Assembly: GCA_012861695.1 (NCBI GenBank)
Contig: JAAOOA010000092.1
Span: 372,001-436,000, forward strand
DNA from: Trematomus loennbergii
Lineage: Eukaryota; Chordata; Actinopteri; Perciformes; Nototheniidae
Direction: 5' to 3'
Length of the DNA stretch: 64,000 nt
Positions within the stretch are counted from its first letter, which is position 1, and each line of letters begins with the position of its first letter. This document shows, piece by piece, positions 54,199 through 64,000 of this stretch. The notes beneath the pieces are model-generated. The model was not told where the DNA came from. It was given only the letters and a program-made list of their open reading frames with translations, and did not search any database. The position numbers and the translations under genes are program-made.

Positions 54199-56653
54199 AT
54201 GCCTGTTTTTTTGTTGTTATTACTGTCAGGAAATGTTCAACCTAACCCTGGTCCGCCCAGTAGTAGTAGTCAGATCGCTACTCCTGCTGATTTTAAAGCT
54301 AGATCTGGGTTGGGTTTCATCCACTTGAATGTGCGCAGTCTGTTAGGTAAACTAGATTTTGTCCGCATTTGGGCAAGCTCGACTGACGCTGACGTCATTG
54401 TGTTATCAGAAACATGGCTAAATAAAACTATTTTGGCCTCTGACATATCCTTAAATGGCTATAATGTGTATCGTACCGACCGGCCTAATAAAGGTGGTGG
54501 AGTTGCCATTTATGTTAAGAATAAGTTCAGTGTAACCACATTGATCTCCAAATCTGTCAGTAAGCAATTCGAATTTTTAGCCTTAAATATAGAAGTGGCA
54601 AAGGGGCAACAAGTCATGGTGGTGGGGTGTTACAGACCCCCCTCAGCTGTCAAGGACTCCTTGTCTTCACTAGCAAAACTTTATCACAACTAGACTACAA
54701 GGAAATAGTGCTACTTGGAGATTTTAACTGGGACTGGTTAACTGCAGTATCAGAGGATTTTAAAAACCTTTGTATCTCTCTGAATGTTACTCAGATTGTT
54801 GACAGTCCTAACGTTAAGTCCCCTAATAAATCATCCCTAATTGATCTCATTCTAACTAATGTTCCCTATAAATACCCATCTGTGGGAGTATTTGCAAATG
54901 ATGTGAGTGACCACTGTGTTGTAGCCACAATTAGGGACACTAAGGTCCAAAAGGTTAAACCCCGTATTATTATTAAGAGACACATAAAACATTTTGTGGA
55001 GCAGGGTTTTGTTCATGATCTGTTTGGGTTTGATTGGGGAAAAATCGATCTGTGTGCTGATGTTGAAACTGCATGGTCTTATTTTTATCTTGGTTTTATG
55101 GAAATTATAGATAGACATGCACCCCTACGTACTTTTAGAGTAAAGGGACGAGACAATCCTTGGTTTTCTGCTGAACTGTCCAGTCTCCTACATGAGAGAA
55201 ACAAGGCCTGGGCAAAGGCTAGGAAATCAGGCTCAGAGGTTGAATGGCTGCGTTTTAGGCAACTAAGAAATAGCTTCACTTCACAGGTCAAAAGTGCTAA
55301 GTCGAAGTACTATTTGTCAGTTACTACAGAAAACCTAAATAATCCTAGGAAATTTTGGAAAGCCATAAAATCGCTATCCACCGGTGAGATCCGAAATGAG
55401 CTACCTCCGTGCATTACCACAGCATCTGGCTCTATATCGGACAGGGCTACTATGTTAAATTGTTTTAATGAGCATTTTGTGTCCTGCGGTTCTATGTTTG
55501 ATTCTGTGACTAACTCTGCTTCTGTGAACACCACAGTCGGTGACTCTGAACAATGTGGTCTGGAAAACCCTTTCAGTTTTACTCCTTTTACTGTTGATGT
55601 TGTTCGTGAAGCTTTAACCAAGTTAGATCCTAAGAAACCGGCCGGCCCGGACAACGTGGAACCTTTCTTTTTAAAGATAGCTGCAGATTTTATTGCTCCA
55701 CCTCTCACTACTCTTTTTAACCTCTCCCTCAGCACAAACACAATTCCAAAACTGTGGAAGTCAGCGTATGTCCTGCCTTTGCTGAAAGGAGGGGAGGCAA
55801 CTGTTTTAAATAATATAGGCCCATCTCTAAATTGTCAGTTCTGGCTAAGGTTCTTGAACGCCTAGTGAGTGAACAGGTAAAGGTGTTTTTATGTACAAAT
55901 GACATCCTGTCTAAACATCAGTCAGGCTTCAGAAAGCAACATAGCACCATCACTGCCACAATGAAAGTGGTGAATGATGTGGCGAGTATTTTAGATAATA
56001 AGCAGAGTTGTGCAGCTCTATTTATTGACCTTTCCAAAGCGTTTGATACCGTCGATCATCGCATCTTAAAGCAGAGGCTACTCAGTATTGGCTTATCCAG
56101 CCATGCAGTGGGGTGGTTTGTGAACTACCTCTCTGAAAGGTCCCAATGTGTTCATTTTGATGGGCTGTCTTCTGAGTGGTTAAACATTACTAATGGTGTT
56201 CCTCAAGGTTCTGTTTTAGGTCCACTTTTATTCTCCATCTACATCAATAGTTTAGGTGAAAATGTCGATGGAGCAACCTTACATTTTTATGCGGACGATA
56301 CCGTTATGTACTGTGCATGTCCCTCCATTAAGGAGGCTGTTGTTGAATTGCAAACTGCTTTTAACATTATTCAGACTCAGCTCTCTGAACTAAAGCTTCT
56401 TTTAAATGTTGATAAAACCAAGGTAATGCTCTTTTCAAAAGCCAAAAAGACACCAGAGCCTGTTTTAGATATTTTAACTACGCAAGGAATAAAACTTGAA
56501 GTGGTTGCCTGTTACAAATACCTTGGTATCTGGCTTGATGATTGTCTCACTTTTAAACGTCATGTCAATAACCTGCTTAAAAAACTGAGGGTTAGACTAG
56601 GTTTCTTCTACAGGAACAAGTCCTGTTTCTCGCTCGAGGCCAGAAAAGGCTAG
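54199..56653 (+). pseudogene. LINE endonuclease-RT ORF, two frameshifts
   Basis: Frame 54199-54693: hydrophobic start, 2A-like GNVQPNPGP (54229-54255), endonuclease motifs GFIHLNVRSLL and LSETWLN. Frame 54627-55865: LLGDFNWDW, VSDHCVV, then a linker and NLSLSTNTIPKLWK. Frame 55832-56653: RT motifs FRKQHSTITA, FIDLSKAFDTVDH, TNGVPQGSVLGPLLFSIY, YADD and YKYLGIWLDD. Overlaps are near 54660 and 55830, each a small frame slip. The last frame ends at 56653 only because the hAT element begins there; RT-distal sequence continues after 57406 (PVLDYG-type text, then 57619-57888). Confidence 0.85.
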
Positions 56654-56660
56654 TCACTGT

Positions 56661-57398
56661 CAGTGGCGAGCCGTGAGCTTTATACCTAGGCCCTCTGACC
56701 CCCACCCCTTCCCTCGAAAAAAGAAAAAAAAAGAGTTATTACGTCACAGCGTATACTTCAGCGGAATATCAAAACAACGGCCCAGGGTGCAAAACGCATC
56801 AATGACAGCGACCCTCTACCACACCTGTGAACCCAATTTGTGTTCTTTGACATTGAAAATGATATTGCATTGTGTTTTCTTACTTTCGTTGCCGTTGTAT
56901 GTCTTAAGTGTAATTGGCATGCTTTTATTTTGAAGGCGAGTTCACGCTGTTGACAGGAAGTTGTTGTTGCTATGGAAACAAGAAACGTTTCACAGCGGGC
57001 GGAACTTGTCATAATGTCCGCGATAATAAAACCCACCCATTTAGAGGGAAGATATGATTGGTCAATTGTACTGTCATTTGACATTACTCTCTCGTTCAGT
57101 TACTATAGCGGCCCTCTGTGAATCGCAGAGAGGGCCAGGCGAGCTTCTTTCATGTAACCCCTACATTCAAACAGAGAATGAACAGGCAGATTCGAAGGAT
57201 TTATTTCTTTGGAAATGTTATTTTAAATACAATTAAATCAAGTTTTTTTCGGTAAAACTAATGAAAAATATAACAAAAATAATATTAAAAAAATATATAT
57301 TTAAAAAAATATTATTTTTTTTAATGTTTTTAAGTATTATTTTTGGAATATCTTAGGCCCTCACAGAGGGCCTAGAGGGCCCTGACGGCTCGCCACTG
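56661..57398. mobile_element. hAT element (CAGTGGCGAGCCGT ends) inside the LINE
   Basis: The terminal repeats are CAGTGGCGAGCCGTGAG and inverted CAGTGGCGAGCCGTCAG (16 of 17). A perfect 8-bp duplication GTCACTGT lies at 56653-56660 and 57399-57406. It is 738 bp and encodes no transposase. The word GAGGGCC recurs near the right end. The short frames within are not genes. Confidence 0.95.
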
Positions 57399-58213
57399 GT
57401 CACTGTGACCTTTTTACCTGTACTGGACTATGGTATCTGATTTATATGAATGCACCTGCCAATTGCCTGGTCAAGTTAGATGCTGCGTATCACAGTGCAC
57501 TGAGATTTGTGACAAACTGTAAAGTATTAACCCATCACTGTACCCTGTATGCAAGGGCTGGCTGCCTTCGCTAACTGTACGGAGGCTCAGTCACTGGTAC
57601 ATTTTTATATATAAAGCCATGTTAGGGAAACTTCCATCCTACATCTGCTCCCTGATCTCACGGCGAATTGTAAGTGGCTACTGCCTGAGATCGCATGCTG
57701 TGGTTTTATTAAATGTGCCAACTGCTAGGACTGTCTTAGGGAAAATAGCATTTAGATGCGCAGCTCCACTGTCCTGGAATAGTCTGCAATTAAAATGGAA
57801 ACTGAGCAATCTGTTGCCACTAAATGTTTTTAAAGCTCGGTTAGATGCTACTGAATCGGAAGCTGTTGGTACCTGTGCATGTGGATAGTATGTAATTTAA
57901 TCCCTGTAATGATACTGTATGATGTCCTTTTGTTGTTCTGTTTATGTTTTTAATGTTTCATGTGGAACCTACTTGAGCAGGTCTCCCTTGAAAAAGAGGT
58001 CAATGATCTCAATGGGATACAACCTGAATAAATAATTTTGAAAAAAAAAAAAAAAAGCCCTGAGCCTGTTTTTCAGGTCTCAGGCTCGAAAATGACATTC
58101 CCAGAACAAATGACCATATCTTCCCTTCTAAAAGGGTTAAATTAATAATCTTTGTTCTCAAAGTAATGATAAACCTGTGAGTTGGATGTAGAAAAGTCAG
58201 AATCAATATAGAT

Positions 58214-59197
58214 GTTTTTTATTTTAAAGAAAATTCAGATTTTACATAGTAAAAAACTGGAAATTATAGTGTCCGTCCAAAAATTATTTTTTACTTATAG
58301 TGAAAACCACCCTTGGATGATGGTAAGGTAGACTAAAAGCTTTAGGAATCCAAAGTACAACATATAATAAGTACCCTGTATCAAGATTGATGCAAAACAA
58401 GTGACATTTGACCTTTTTAGAGAGATTTAGCAAAAAAACCACTTCTGGGGTCATTTGGGTGGATTGACCTATCTCTGGTCCCCCTTGCTCAATTTTGATG
58501 GTTGACACCTCTTTCTGACCGTTAGAGCCAATAGAATCGAAGGGGGAGTCCCCCACACACACTCATTGTGAAAAGAAAAGGTGGGGGCTTTTTTGCATCA
58601 GAGCGAACCTATCTTTAGCTCTGACATCTGGAAACGGAAAAGCAGTTTTATTGCTTATGGATTATCAGAAATCATTTAAAGGGACACAGACACATTGGAT
58701 TAACCTATGGATTAACTTCAGCAGCGTTTTTATCGTTTTAATGCCATTGAAGACCACTTTGGAGAGACTACAGAGCCAAGGTAAAAATGTTAGCATTTTT
58801 AGCTACCTAGCGTCACCTGTTTTGATGTCCGTTTTTGCTTATAACGTCGCCATTTCGTATAATTCAGTGATAATGAGGGTACCCATTGATTCTGTGTCAC
58901 CTCACGATGTGAAACGATGTCATGGATGTAGAGTAAAGATAAATAATAAGGTTTTGTGAGTGATTTTCGGTGCAGTAATCTGTTAGCATTTTTCGCTCGT
59001 TGCTAATTCAGAGGCTCAGTGTTAGCATTGTGGGTTTTCTTTTGAAAAAAATAAAAATGATCAGTTAGATGAGTTTCTTCCCGTTACATGGATATAAAAC
59101 ATTCATAGTTTATTAAATGAACATGCCCTCAGACACTGTTTCCTGCAAGATGTTGCGGCTGTGCCCCGGTACCGGGGTCTCTCGGGCTTAACAGGTT
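58214..59197. repeat. dispersed repeat, unknown family, copy 2
   Basis: Matches 43263-43921 in two blocks (58214-58563 and about 59055-59197), but has ~490 bp between the blocks where copy 1 has ~170 bp. It contains a frame 58651-58959 with no recognised domain. It begins within 160 bp of the LINE 3' end. Confidence 0.72.
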
Positions 59198-59798
59198 AAT
59201 GGATATTTTACAAATCACTCCCCTTTTAAACTGTATTCTTGTTTATTAATAACAACTTTTTTTTACTGTCATATAGTATTTTATACCTGTTTACTTTATT
59301 CTTTTATTTTTTTATAACTATAATGATCATATAAAGATGTGCCTTTACCTCACTGGTTGGAGAAAAAGCTTCTTATATTAGTTAGCATAGCTAGCTAACA
59401 AGATGCTAATAACAACAAAGTATTGACTGTATGATCAGTATGACAGATGAGCAGATCGCCACTGGGCTTTCAACTAAGACACCCACGCAAAAACTGCAGC
59501 ACGTGTACGGCTCCTTATGGGTACTGCAATTTTTGGAAGTGCCGGAGCGACGTTCTGGTGCTCTCCGTCAGAACTGCACCCCTGTCAGACGAGACATATA
59601 CCACGTGATGACACGTTAGGCTCGTGTTGTGTTCAAGGACCCTGACCTTGGCCAGGAAAAACAGGCACTCGCTTGTTTAATTTTTAGCAGTCTCGATTTC
59701 TTTAATTTTTTGCGTGTGTTTATAAATTACCTCGAGGGCCGTACAAAATGGTCTCGCGGGCCGTATACGGCCCGGGGGCCGGAGGTTCCCCACCCCTG
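59198..59798. repeat. hAT terminus (CAGGGGTGGGGAACC) and unassigned sequence
   Basis: The right end at 59798 inverted reads CAGGGGTGGGGAACCTCC, then GGCCGTATACGGCCC, a well-known hAT style in fish. The matching left end was not found between 59200 and 59700. It abuts a LINE RT fragment, which it probably interrupted. Confidence 0.55.
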
Positions 59799-60110
59799 AT
59801 CTACATCCTCCCCCTTGGTCCGATTCTCCGCCACTACAACCTGGACTTTCACTGTTACGCCGACGACACACAGATTTACCTCAGCACCAAATCCCCTCAC
59901 AACCCCCCCCTCACCCACATCGAATCCTGTCTGACTGCAATAAAATCCTGGATGCAACACAACTTCCTCAAACTCAAAGCAATAAAACTGAACTCCTCCT
60001 CATCGGCTCCAAATCCACCCTCAGCAAAACCCCCAACCTGACACTCACCCTATTTCCCCTTCTACCCAGGCACGCAACCTTGGCGTTATATTTATATTGC
60101 TTTTTTATCC
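59799..60110 (+). pseudogene. LINE reverse-transcriptase fragment with YADD
   Basis: The reading ILPLGPILRHYNLDFHCYAD, then DTQIYLSTK and LTAIKSWMQHNFLKL is RT motif 5 with the catalytic YADD, and the following helix. It begins directly at the hAT terminus and loses its frame by about 60041. It is a different LINE family from the two long ones. Confidence 0.78.
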
Positions 60111-60830
60111 TTACATTTATGTTCGACAACCCATGCTTTTATGGAGCCCCGAAGATCTACGGTTAGCACAGATAGCATTAGCTAGAGCTCTTGTTTGCTA
60201 ACACCATATGGACCATTGTTTCCGTCCAGTTTTCGAGAGTTAAGTAAGAAATAGTCATGGCAAAACGACTGGAATTGTGACTTTTTTAGAAAGTAAAATG
60301 AGCAATACCACTGTGTGGAAATGCTCTGTTACAAGTAAAGTAATGTACCAAAAGTAAAAGTAGTAAGAATCACTATTAATGTTGCAGCTAGTAAAATTGT
60401 GTGTGACATCCTAATATATTCTTGTATATTCTTCATTGTTAAGTATTGTGCAGCAGACACATGGACCTGCACTGATTTCCACTTATTTTGGACTGTGCTT
60501 TGTTGTTGATTTTTGCACTTTAAACTGGTCTCATATTTATTCATACTTATATTCATTTGTAATTATCCATTTACTTCATGCATATATTTATATTCATTAT
60601 CAACAGGCTGGACATAATGTAATTCACTTTCACAATCATTGTAAACATCTAGGGCCAGAACTTTCTTTAGTTCATCCTTACTGTTGTTCTGTTTATACTT
60701 ATATATTTTATTCTTATATCCTTATTATATGTGACCTGTACCTGTCCTGTGTTTTTCATTCTTATTGCTGTTGCTGCTATAACACCTGAATTTCCCTACG
60801 GTGATTAAAAAATGTTTATCTTATAGGAGC
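60111..60830. other. intergenic, no gene recognised
   Basis: AT-rich. Around 60310-60400 the words CAAGTAAAGTAATG and AAAAGTAAAAGTAGTA resemble the MITE-like sequence seen near 14700-14850 and 25960-26040, but no termini are visible. Confidence 0.4.
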
Positions 60831-61583
60831 ACCTCACAGTCCTGAGGGAAATGCACAGTGCAGATCTGGCCCAGCAGGAACGGCACCTGCAGCTGGCCGT
60901 AGTGGCCTTTTACACTTGCATTTATGTATATAGTTTTGCTGTGTTTTACACTTTTGTATTTATGTTTATAGTTTGCTTTGTTATTTGCACTTGTTTGATG
61001 ATTAAACTGTTTGTTTGTAACAAGTATTTTTATCGTGATTTCCTCTGTGTGAATAGTAGATCTAAACAAACAAAACAGACCACAAAACAACTTTCTTAAT
61101 TTATTAGAAAGATTTTCTTTTCATGATCTGTTAATTTCTCAAATGTTCTTATTATGGGGCAGTGCTTACAGGTGCTTGAAATTCAAATATTTACTAAATA
61201 GTCAATTCTGATAACATTTTTTAAATCATTTGACAAACATATATATGTATATGTGAAAGAGTAAAAAAGATTTATTTATGTTCAATACAATTTAAAATCA
61301 GTACAATGAATGTGTTGCTATTAAATTAGCGCATCAGACCCTCTCGTATGTCCCTGCCCTCCTCATCTGCACCTTGTGCCACTGCTACCCCAGGCTCTGC
61401 TGCTGCTGGTGCATCCCATTCATCATCATAGGCCTCTCCATGACATTTGTTGCACAGATAGGTGTAGGTTTCCTCACACGTCCTGAAGTTCTGCACCCAC
61501 TGAGTGTGTGTGAAAGATGGAATAATCACACTCCACCACACGGTAGCTCGGTTGAACGTCAAAACACATGGGCCCTTTCTCAT
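60831..61583. mobile_element. possible Harbinger-like transposon remnant
   Basis: On the minus strand 61326-61583 ends GADEEGRDIREGLMR, resembling the C-terminus of PIF/Harbinger transposases. On the plus strand 60831-60903 reads HLTVLREMHSADLAQQE, similar to the tail of the Myb-like partner protein of these elements. Opposed transcription of the two genes is the normal Harbinger layout. Neither is complete and no termini were found. Confidence 0.4.
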
Positions 61584-61715
61584 TTCTCTAATTCCCCTCC
61601 TCGACTCCTATCCTCGTGTCTTAGTCCCGCCCACAGGAGACACGAGCGGAGGAGTCGAGGAGGGGAACCGAGGAGAGAGGAGGGGAAGCAGCAGGCGGTT
61701 AGAGAAATGAGAACT
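61578..61715. repeat. imperfect palindrome of C/T-rich and G/A-rich arms
   Basis: TTCTCATTTCTCTAA pairs with TTAGAGAAATGAGAA near 61700, and inside it CCCCTCCTCGACTCCT pairs with AGGAGTCGAGGAGGGG. The loop contains TCCCGCCCAC. It could be a compact MITE. Confidence 0.75.
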
Positions 61716-61739
61716 CCTCTCCTCTGAGCGGTCATTTTA

Positions 61740-62160
61740 AAGAGACGTCCGTTAATGATGACAGGAGGCACAGCAGCCCTCTGTCTGATGGACAGATGTG
61801 TTCATGACGACTTATATATTTACTTTCATTCATTCACAGTGCGGTATAATGAGACAATAACAGGCTACAGATGCGGACATATATACACACACACACATAT
61901 ATATTTATATAAATATTACAATTTCAGATTCAAATAAGTATGAGAGCACTCTCATAATAAAGTAAAACTATCAGAGACTGGATATATCCCCCCCCCCACC
62001 CCCCCCTCTGGTCGCTACAATGAGGAAATTAAATTACGGGCCAAAAGTTGTATTTACAAGTATTAAAAGTAAGCATAGGACACCAAACCAACTGAGACCT
62101 GTCTGTCCCCCGCATCTAGGCACACACATACACACACACAAGCACACCTACACACTGTAC
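61740..62160. other. intergenic, simple repeats only
   Basis: (CA)n and (AT)n runs near 61880-61915, a C-run at 61989-62006 and CA-rich sequence near 62120-62150. No gene. Confidence 0.5.
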
Positions 62161-62380
62161 CCAACCCAGTCTCACGGCATTTCGTGTTATAGTCACGACA
62201 TTTAATCTATTGATTCGTGTTCACCAACACGATTTTCGCCTTTTTTTCGTGTCACAGAAAGATTTTAAAAGCAATGTATTTCTATTGGTAGTATGTTTCG
62301 TGCCTGCACCACGTCTTTTTGTCCGGTCGGGTCTTGGAAGACCAGAAGCTGTGTGGTTCATAAAACATTTTCTTACTGTT
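62161..62380. mobile_element. foldback element, copy 2 (left half)
   Basis: Matches 45110-45333 closely, from CCAACCCAGTCTCACGGC through GTCGGGTCTTGGAAGACCAG to TTCATAAAACATTTTCTTACT. The right arm is missing. The copies differ by small indels and substitutions. Confidence 0.8.
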
Positions 62381-62564
62381 GAAAACTGTGATGCTCTTCT
62401 CGCTCCCAGGAAAGAAACTTAAAATAACGAGACTAATGGAGTCTCTGAAAAGGTTCAAATTAGTACTTTAATTAAGTAACGTGGTAATAGAACAAGCAGA
62501 AGGTAATGAAGAGACAAAAGCCGGAGTTGTCTCTGGTGGGGCTGCAGCGAAGGAAAGAGGACAA

Positions 62565-63340
62565 TAGTGATGTGTCGGTCGCGAACGAGCCGATTCTTTT
62601 GAACGGCTCTTTGGTACGAACCAGGGGAACCGAGTCCTACTTGGTGAGAGCCGTTCTTGTTATCGTTCAATCGTTGGTCTGCACTCACTGCCTGCCAAAA
62701 TCCACTCGCCTTTTAAAAAGCTTGATTTTGTTCCCCAAACGTATTCTGTGAAGACCCGCCCCTACTCTGATTGGTAGGTTTCAGCACGAGGAGTGAGGTG
62801 GGGTGGGTCTTAACGGAATACGCGAGAGAGAGAAGTCATAACAAGTGGTACAGGACAGGTAGACGATGTGTTTTTCGGATGGAAAATGAGCCAAACGTGA
62901 AAACGCAGCAGCATTTGGATGCACTTCAACCAAAACCCAGGCAGTGATAAAGCGCACCATTTGTAAAGGCAAAATATCCTTTAAAGCAGGGTCAACAAAT
63001 AATCTCCATCGCCACTTAAAAACACAGTATCTAATATTAAGAGTTGCGTGAATTTCATTCAAGGTAAGGCAATTTATTTACTTAACACATACAGAGGGTA
63101 AATTCAAAGTACATTCACTGACATGATGACATGGATATGGCGCCACCTTGTGTCATGTTTACAATGCCGATTATTGACATTAGGTCTGGCAATACAGTCA
63201 ATCATTATCCTGGTGATTATTTCGCAGATAAACCTAGTGACCCCGCCCCCTTTAAAAAAACGGCTCTTTTGAACGGCTCTTTGAAAGGAACGGAGCCATA
63301 AGATCCGGCTCCCTTCAAAGAGCCATAATTCCCATCACTA
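62565..63340. mobile_element. hAT element (TAGTGATG ends) with BED remnant
   Basis: A perfect duplication GAGGACAA lies at 62557-62564 and 63341-63348. The ends are TAGTGATGTGTCGGTCG and inverted TAGTGATGGGAATTATGG. GAACGGCTCTTT-type words repeat inside both ends. It is 776 bp and non-autonomous. Confidence 0.93.
62905..63036 (+). pseudogene. BED zinc-finger fragment
   Basis: One frame reads SIWMHFNQNPGSDKA; after a shift near 62957 another gives TICKGKISFKAGSTNNLHRH and LKT. Together these resemble a BED finger (W-x-x-F, C, then H-x-H), but the first zinc Cys has been lost at the shift. It lies in the middle of a hAT element. Confidence 0.7.
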
Positions 63341-63526
63341 GAGGACAAGCTGTGCTCAGCCGTCTGCTTTTATCCTCCTCCGTGCTGTGAAGAAGGGGGC
63401 CGCCCACCTCAGTCTTCAATGTCCGACATCGCGTTAAACAGAGGATTTCGACATTTTACATTCATTGCTTACTTCCACACGCCTTTTCTCCTCCTCTTCT
63501 CTTTCATGACTTTTTATTTAATGCAT

Positions 63527-63812
63527 TAGGGCTGTCAGTCGATTAAAATATTTAATCGCGATTATCCGCAAATTAATCGCACATTTTTTATCTGTTCTAA
63601 ATGTACCTTAGAGGGATATTTTTCAAGTTTTTAATACTCTTATCAACATATGAGTGGACACATATGCTTAATGTTTGTTTATTATCATTTGAACAATGAC
63701 AAATATGCTCATGAATATTAAACACAACAACCTCTGAACATTACAAATATTCGCCTCAATTCAACCTGGAACCTCTCTCATACAATAATACAATACAAAG
63801 TGTGTGTGTGTG

Positions 63813-63855
<43 letters not shown>

Positions 63856-64000
63856 TACTGTGATGGATCGTTGGAGCTATGTGCAGCTCAAGGCATATAT
63901 GCTCGAACGGGAGTGTCACAAACGAGCTGAGGACCAAAATGCAACACACGGGGAAACCAGGGATAGTCAGTAACCAGCTTTATTGAAGGCAATAACTGGT
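63527..64000. mobile_element. hAT element (TAGGGCTGTCA family), copy 3, cut by the window edge
   Basis: Starts TAGGGCTGTCAGTCGATT after TAATGCAT and matches copy 1 through the (GT)n run (63797-63851) to GCTCAAGGCATATATGC at 63901. From 63902 the sequence no longer follows copy 1, and GTGTCACAAACGAGCTGAGG suggests another element inserted there. Confidence 0.82.

Larger units (their letters stand above)
53492..58054 (+). mobile_element. LINE (endonuclease plus RT), split by a hAT element
   Basis: A GC-rich 5' region with internal repeats (GGAGGCCTGCTCCCACCTG near 53551 and 53690; GGAGGAGGATTT near 53629 and 53818) leads into endonuclease and RT frames from 54199. The 3' end reads AGGTCTCCCTTGAAAAAGAG, then CTCAATGGGATACAACCTG, AATAAATAAT and a poly(A) of 16. 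The tail style is common for fish LINEs ending in oligo(A). The 5' boundary is a guess. It is a different family from the LINE at 18774. Confidence 0.82.

Noticed and set aside
53492..54328. 278-codon frame ahead of the LINE ORF as a possible ORF1
   Set aside because: It contains repeated GC-rich 5' region units and lacks any ORF1 feature (coiled coil, RRM, zinc knuckle); the neighbouring frames overlapping it read the same repeats.

Overview
The window is vertebrate nuclear DNA, almost certainly from a teleost fish. It has GT-AG introns, long (CA/GT)n microsatellites, tRNA-derived SINE sequence, LINEs with (ATTG)n tails, and a dense nested mix of hAT, Harbinger-, P- and piggyBac-like DNA transposons, LTR elements and endogenous retroviruses. 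There is no bacterial-style gene packing, and no rRNA, tRNA gene or CRISPR array was seen. Most of the sequence is transposon-derived. The only convincing host gene is a three-exon natriuretic peptide gene (47.9-49.0 kb, plus strand), best read as nppb (B-type).

Layout. 0.8-1.9 kb: an inverted-repeat element enclosing a broken THAP finger (P-element-like). 2.7-11.7 kb: a multi-exon hAT-transposase-like pseudogene on the minus strand. One of its exons is split by a provirus (4499-10829) with two ~820-bp LTRs, a tRNA-Trp primer-binding site and a 4-bp ACTT duplication; the 3' LTR is itself interrupted by an 831-bp hAT element. 11.8-13.1 kb: DIRS RNase H fragments in opposite orientations, a 204-bp palindrome and a local duplication. 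13.4-16.7 kb: nested hAT elements, one with a BED finger, and a TTF-finger transposase fragment. 18.65-23.96 kb: a deleted LTR retrotransposon whose 5' LTR contains a nearly full-length LINE. 25.4-26.6 kb: a BED-finger hAT. 28.2-31.1 kb: a second endogenous retrovirus with gag and the integrase tail only. 32.5-36.4 kb: a TTAA element, a tandem duplication, a 1.1-kb hAT and a second THAP exon. 38.2-41.3 kb: a PHD-finger transposase-like pseudogene. 42.5-46.9 kb: hAT and foldback elements. 47.8-49.16 kb: nppb. 49.2-52.2 kb: a hAT transposase C-terminus, a TTAA element and another BED-finger hAT. 53.5-58.05 kb: a second LINE split by a hAT. 58.2-64 kb: repeat copies, a LINE RT scrap, Harbinger-like pieces and two further hATs.

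Two themes recur. Insertions are nested and many can be ordered from intact target-site duplications. Coding frames (nppb, LINEs, transposases, gag) are broken repeatedly by single-base gaps, often in or beside homopolymers, and the two LTRs of the provirus differ by one-base gaps about as often as by substitutions. That pattern raises the possibility that some gene breaks are assembly errors rather than biology.
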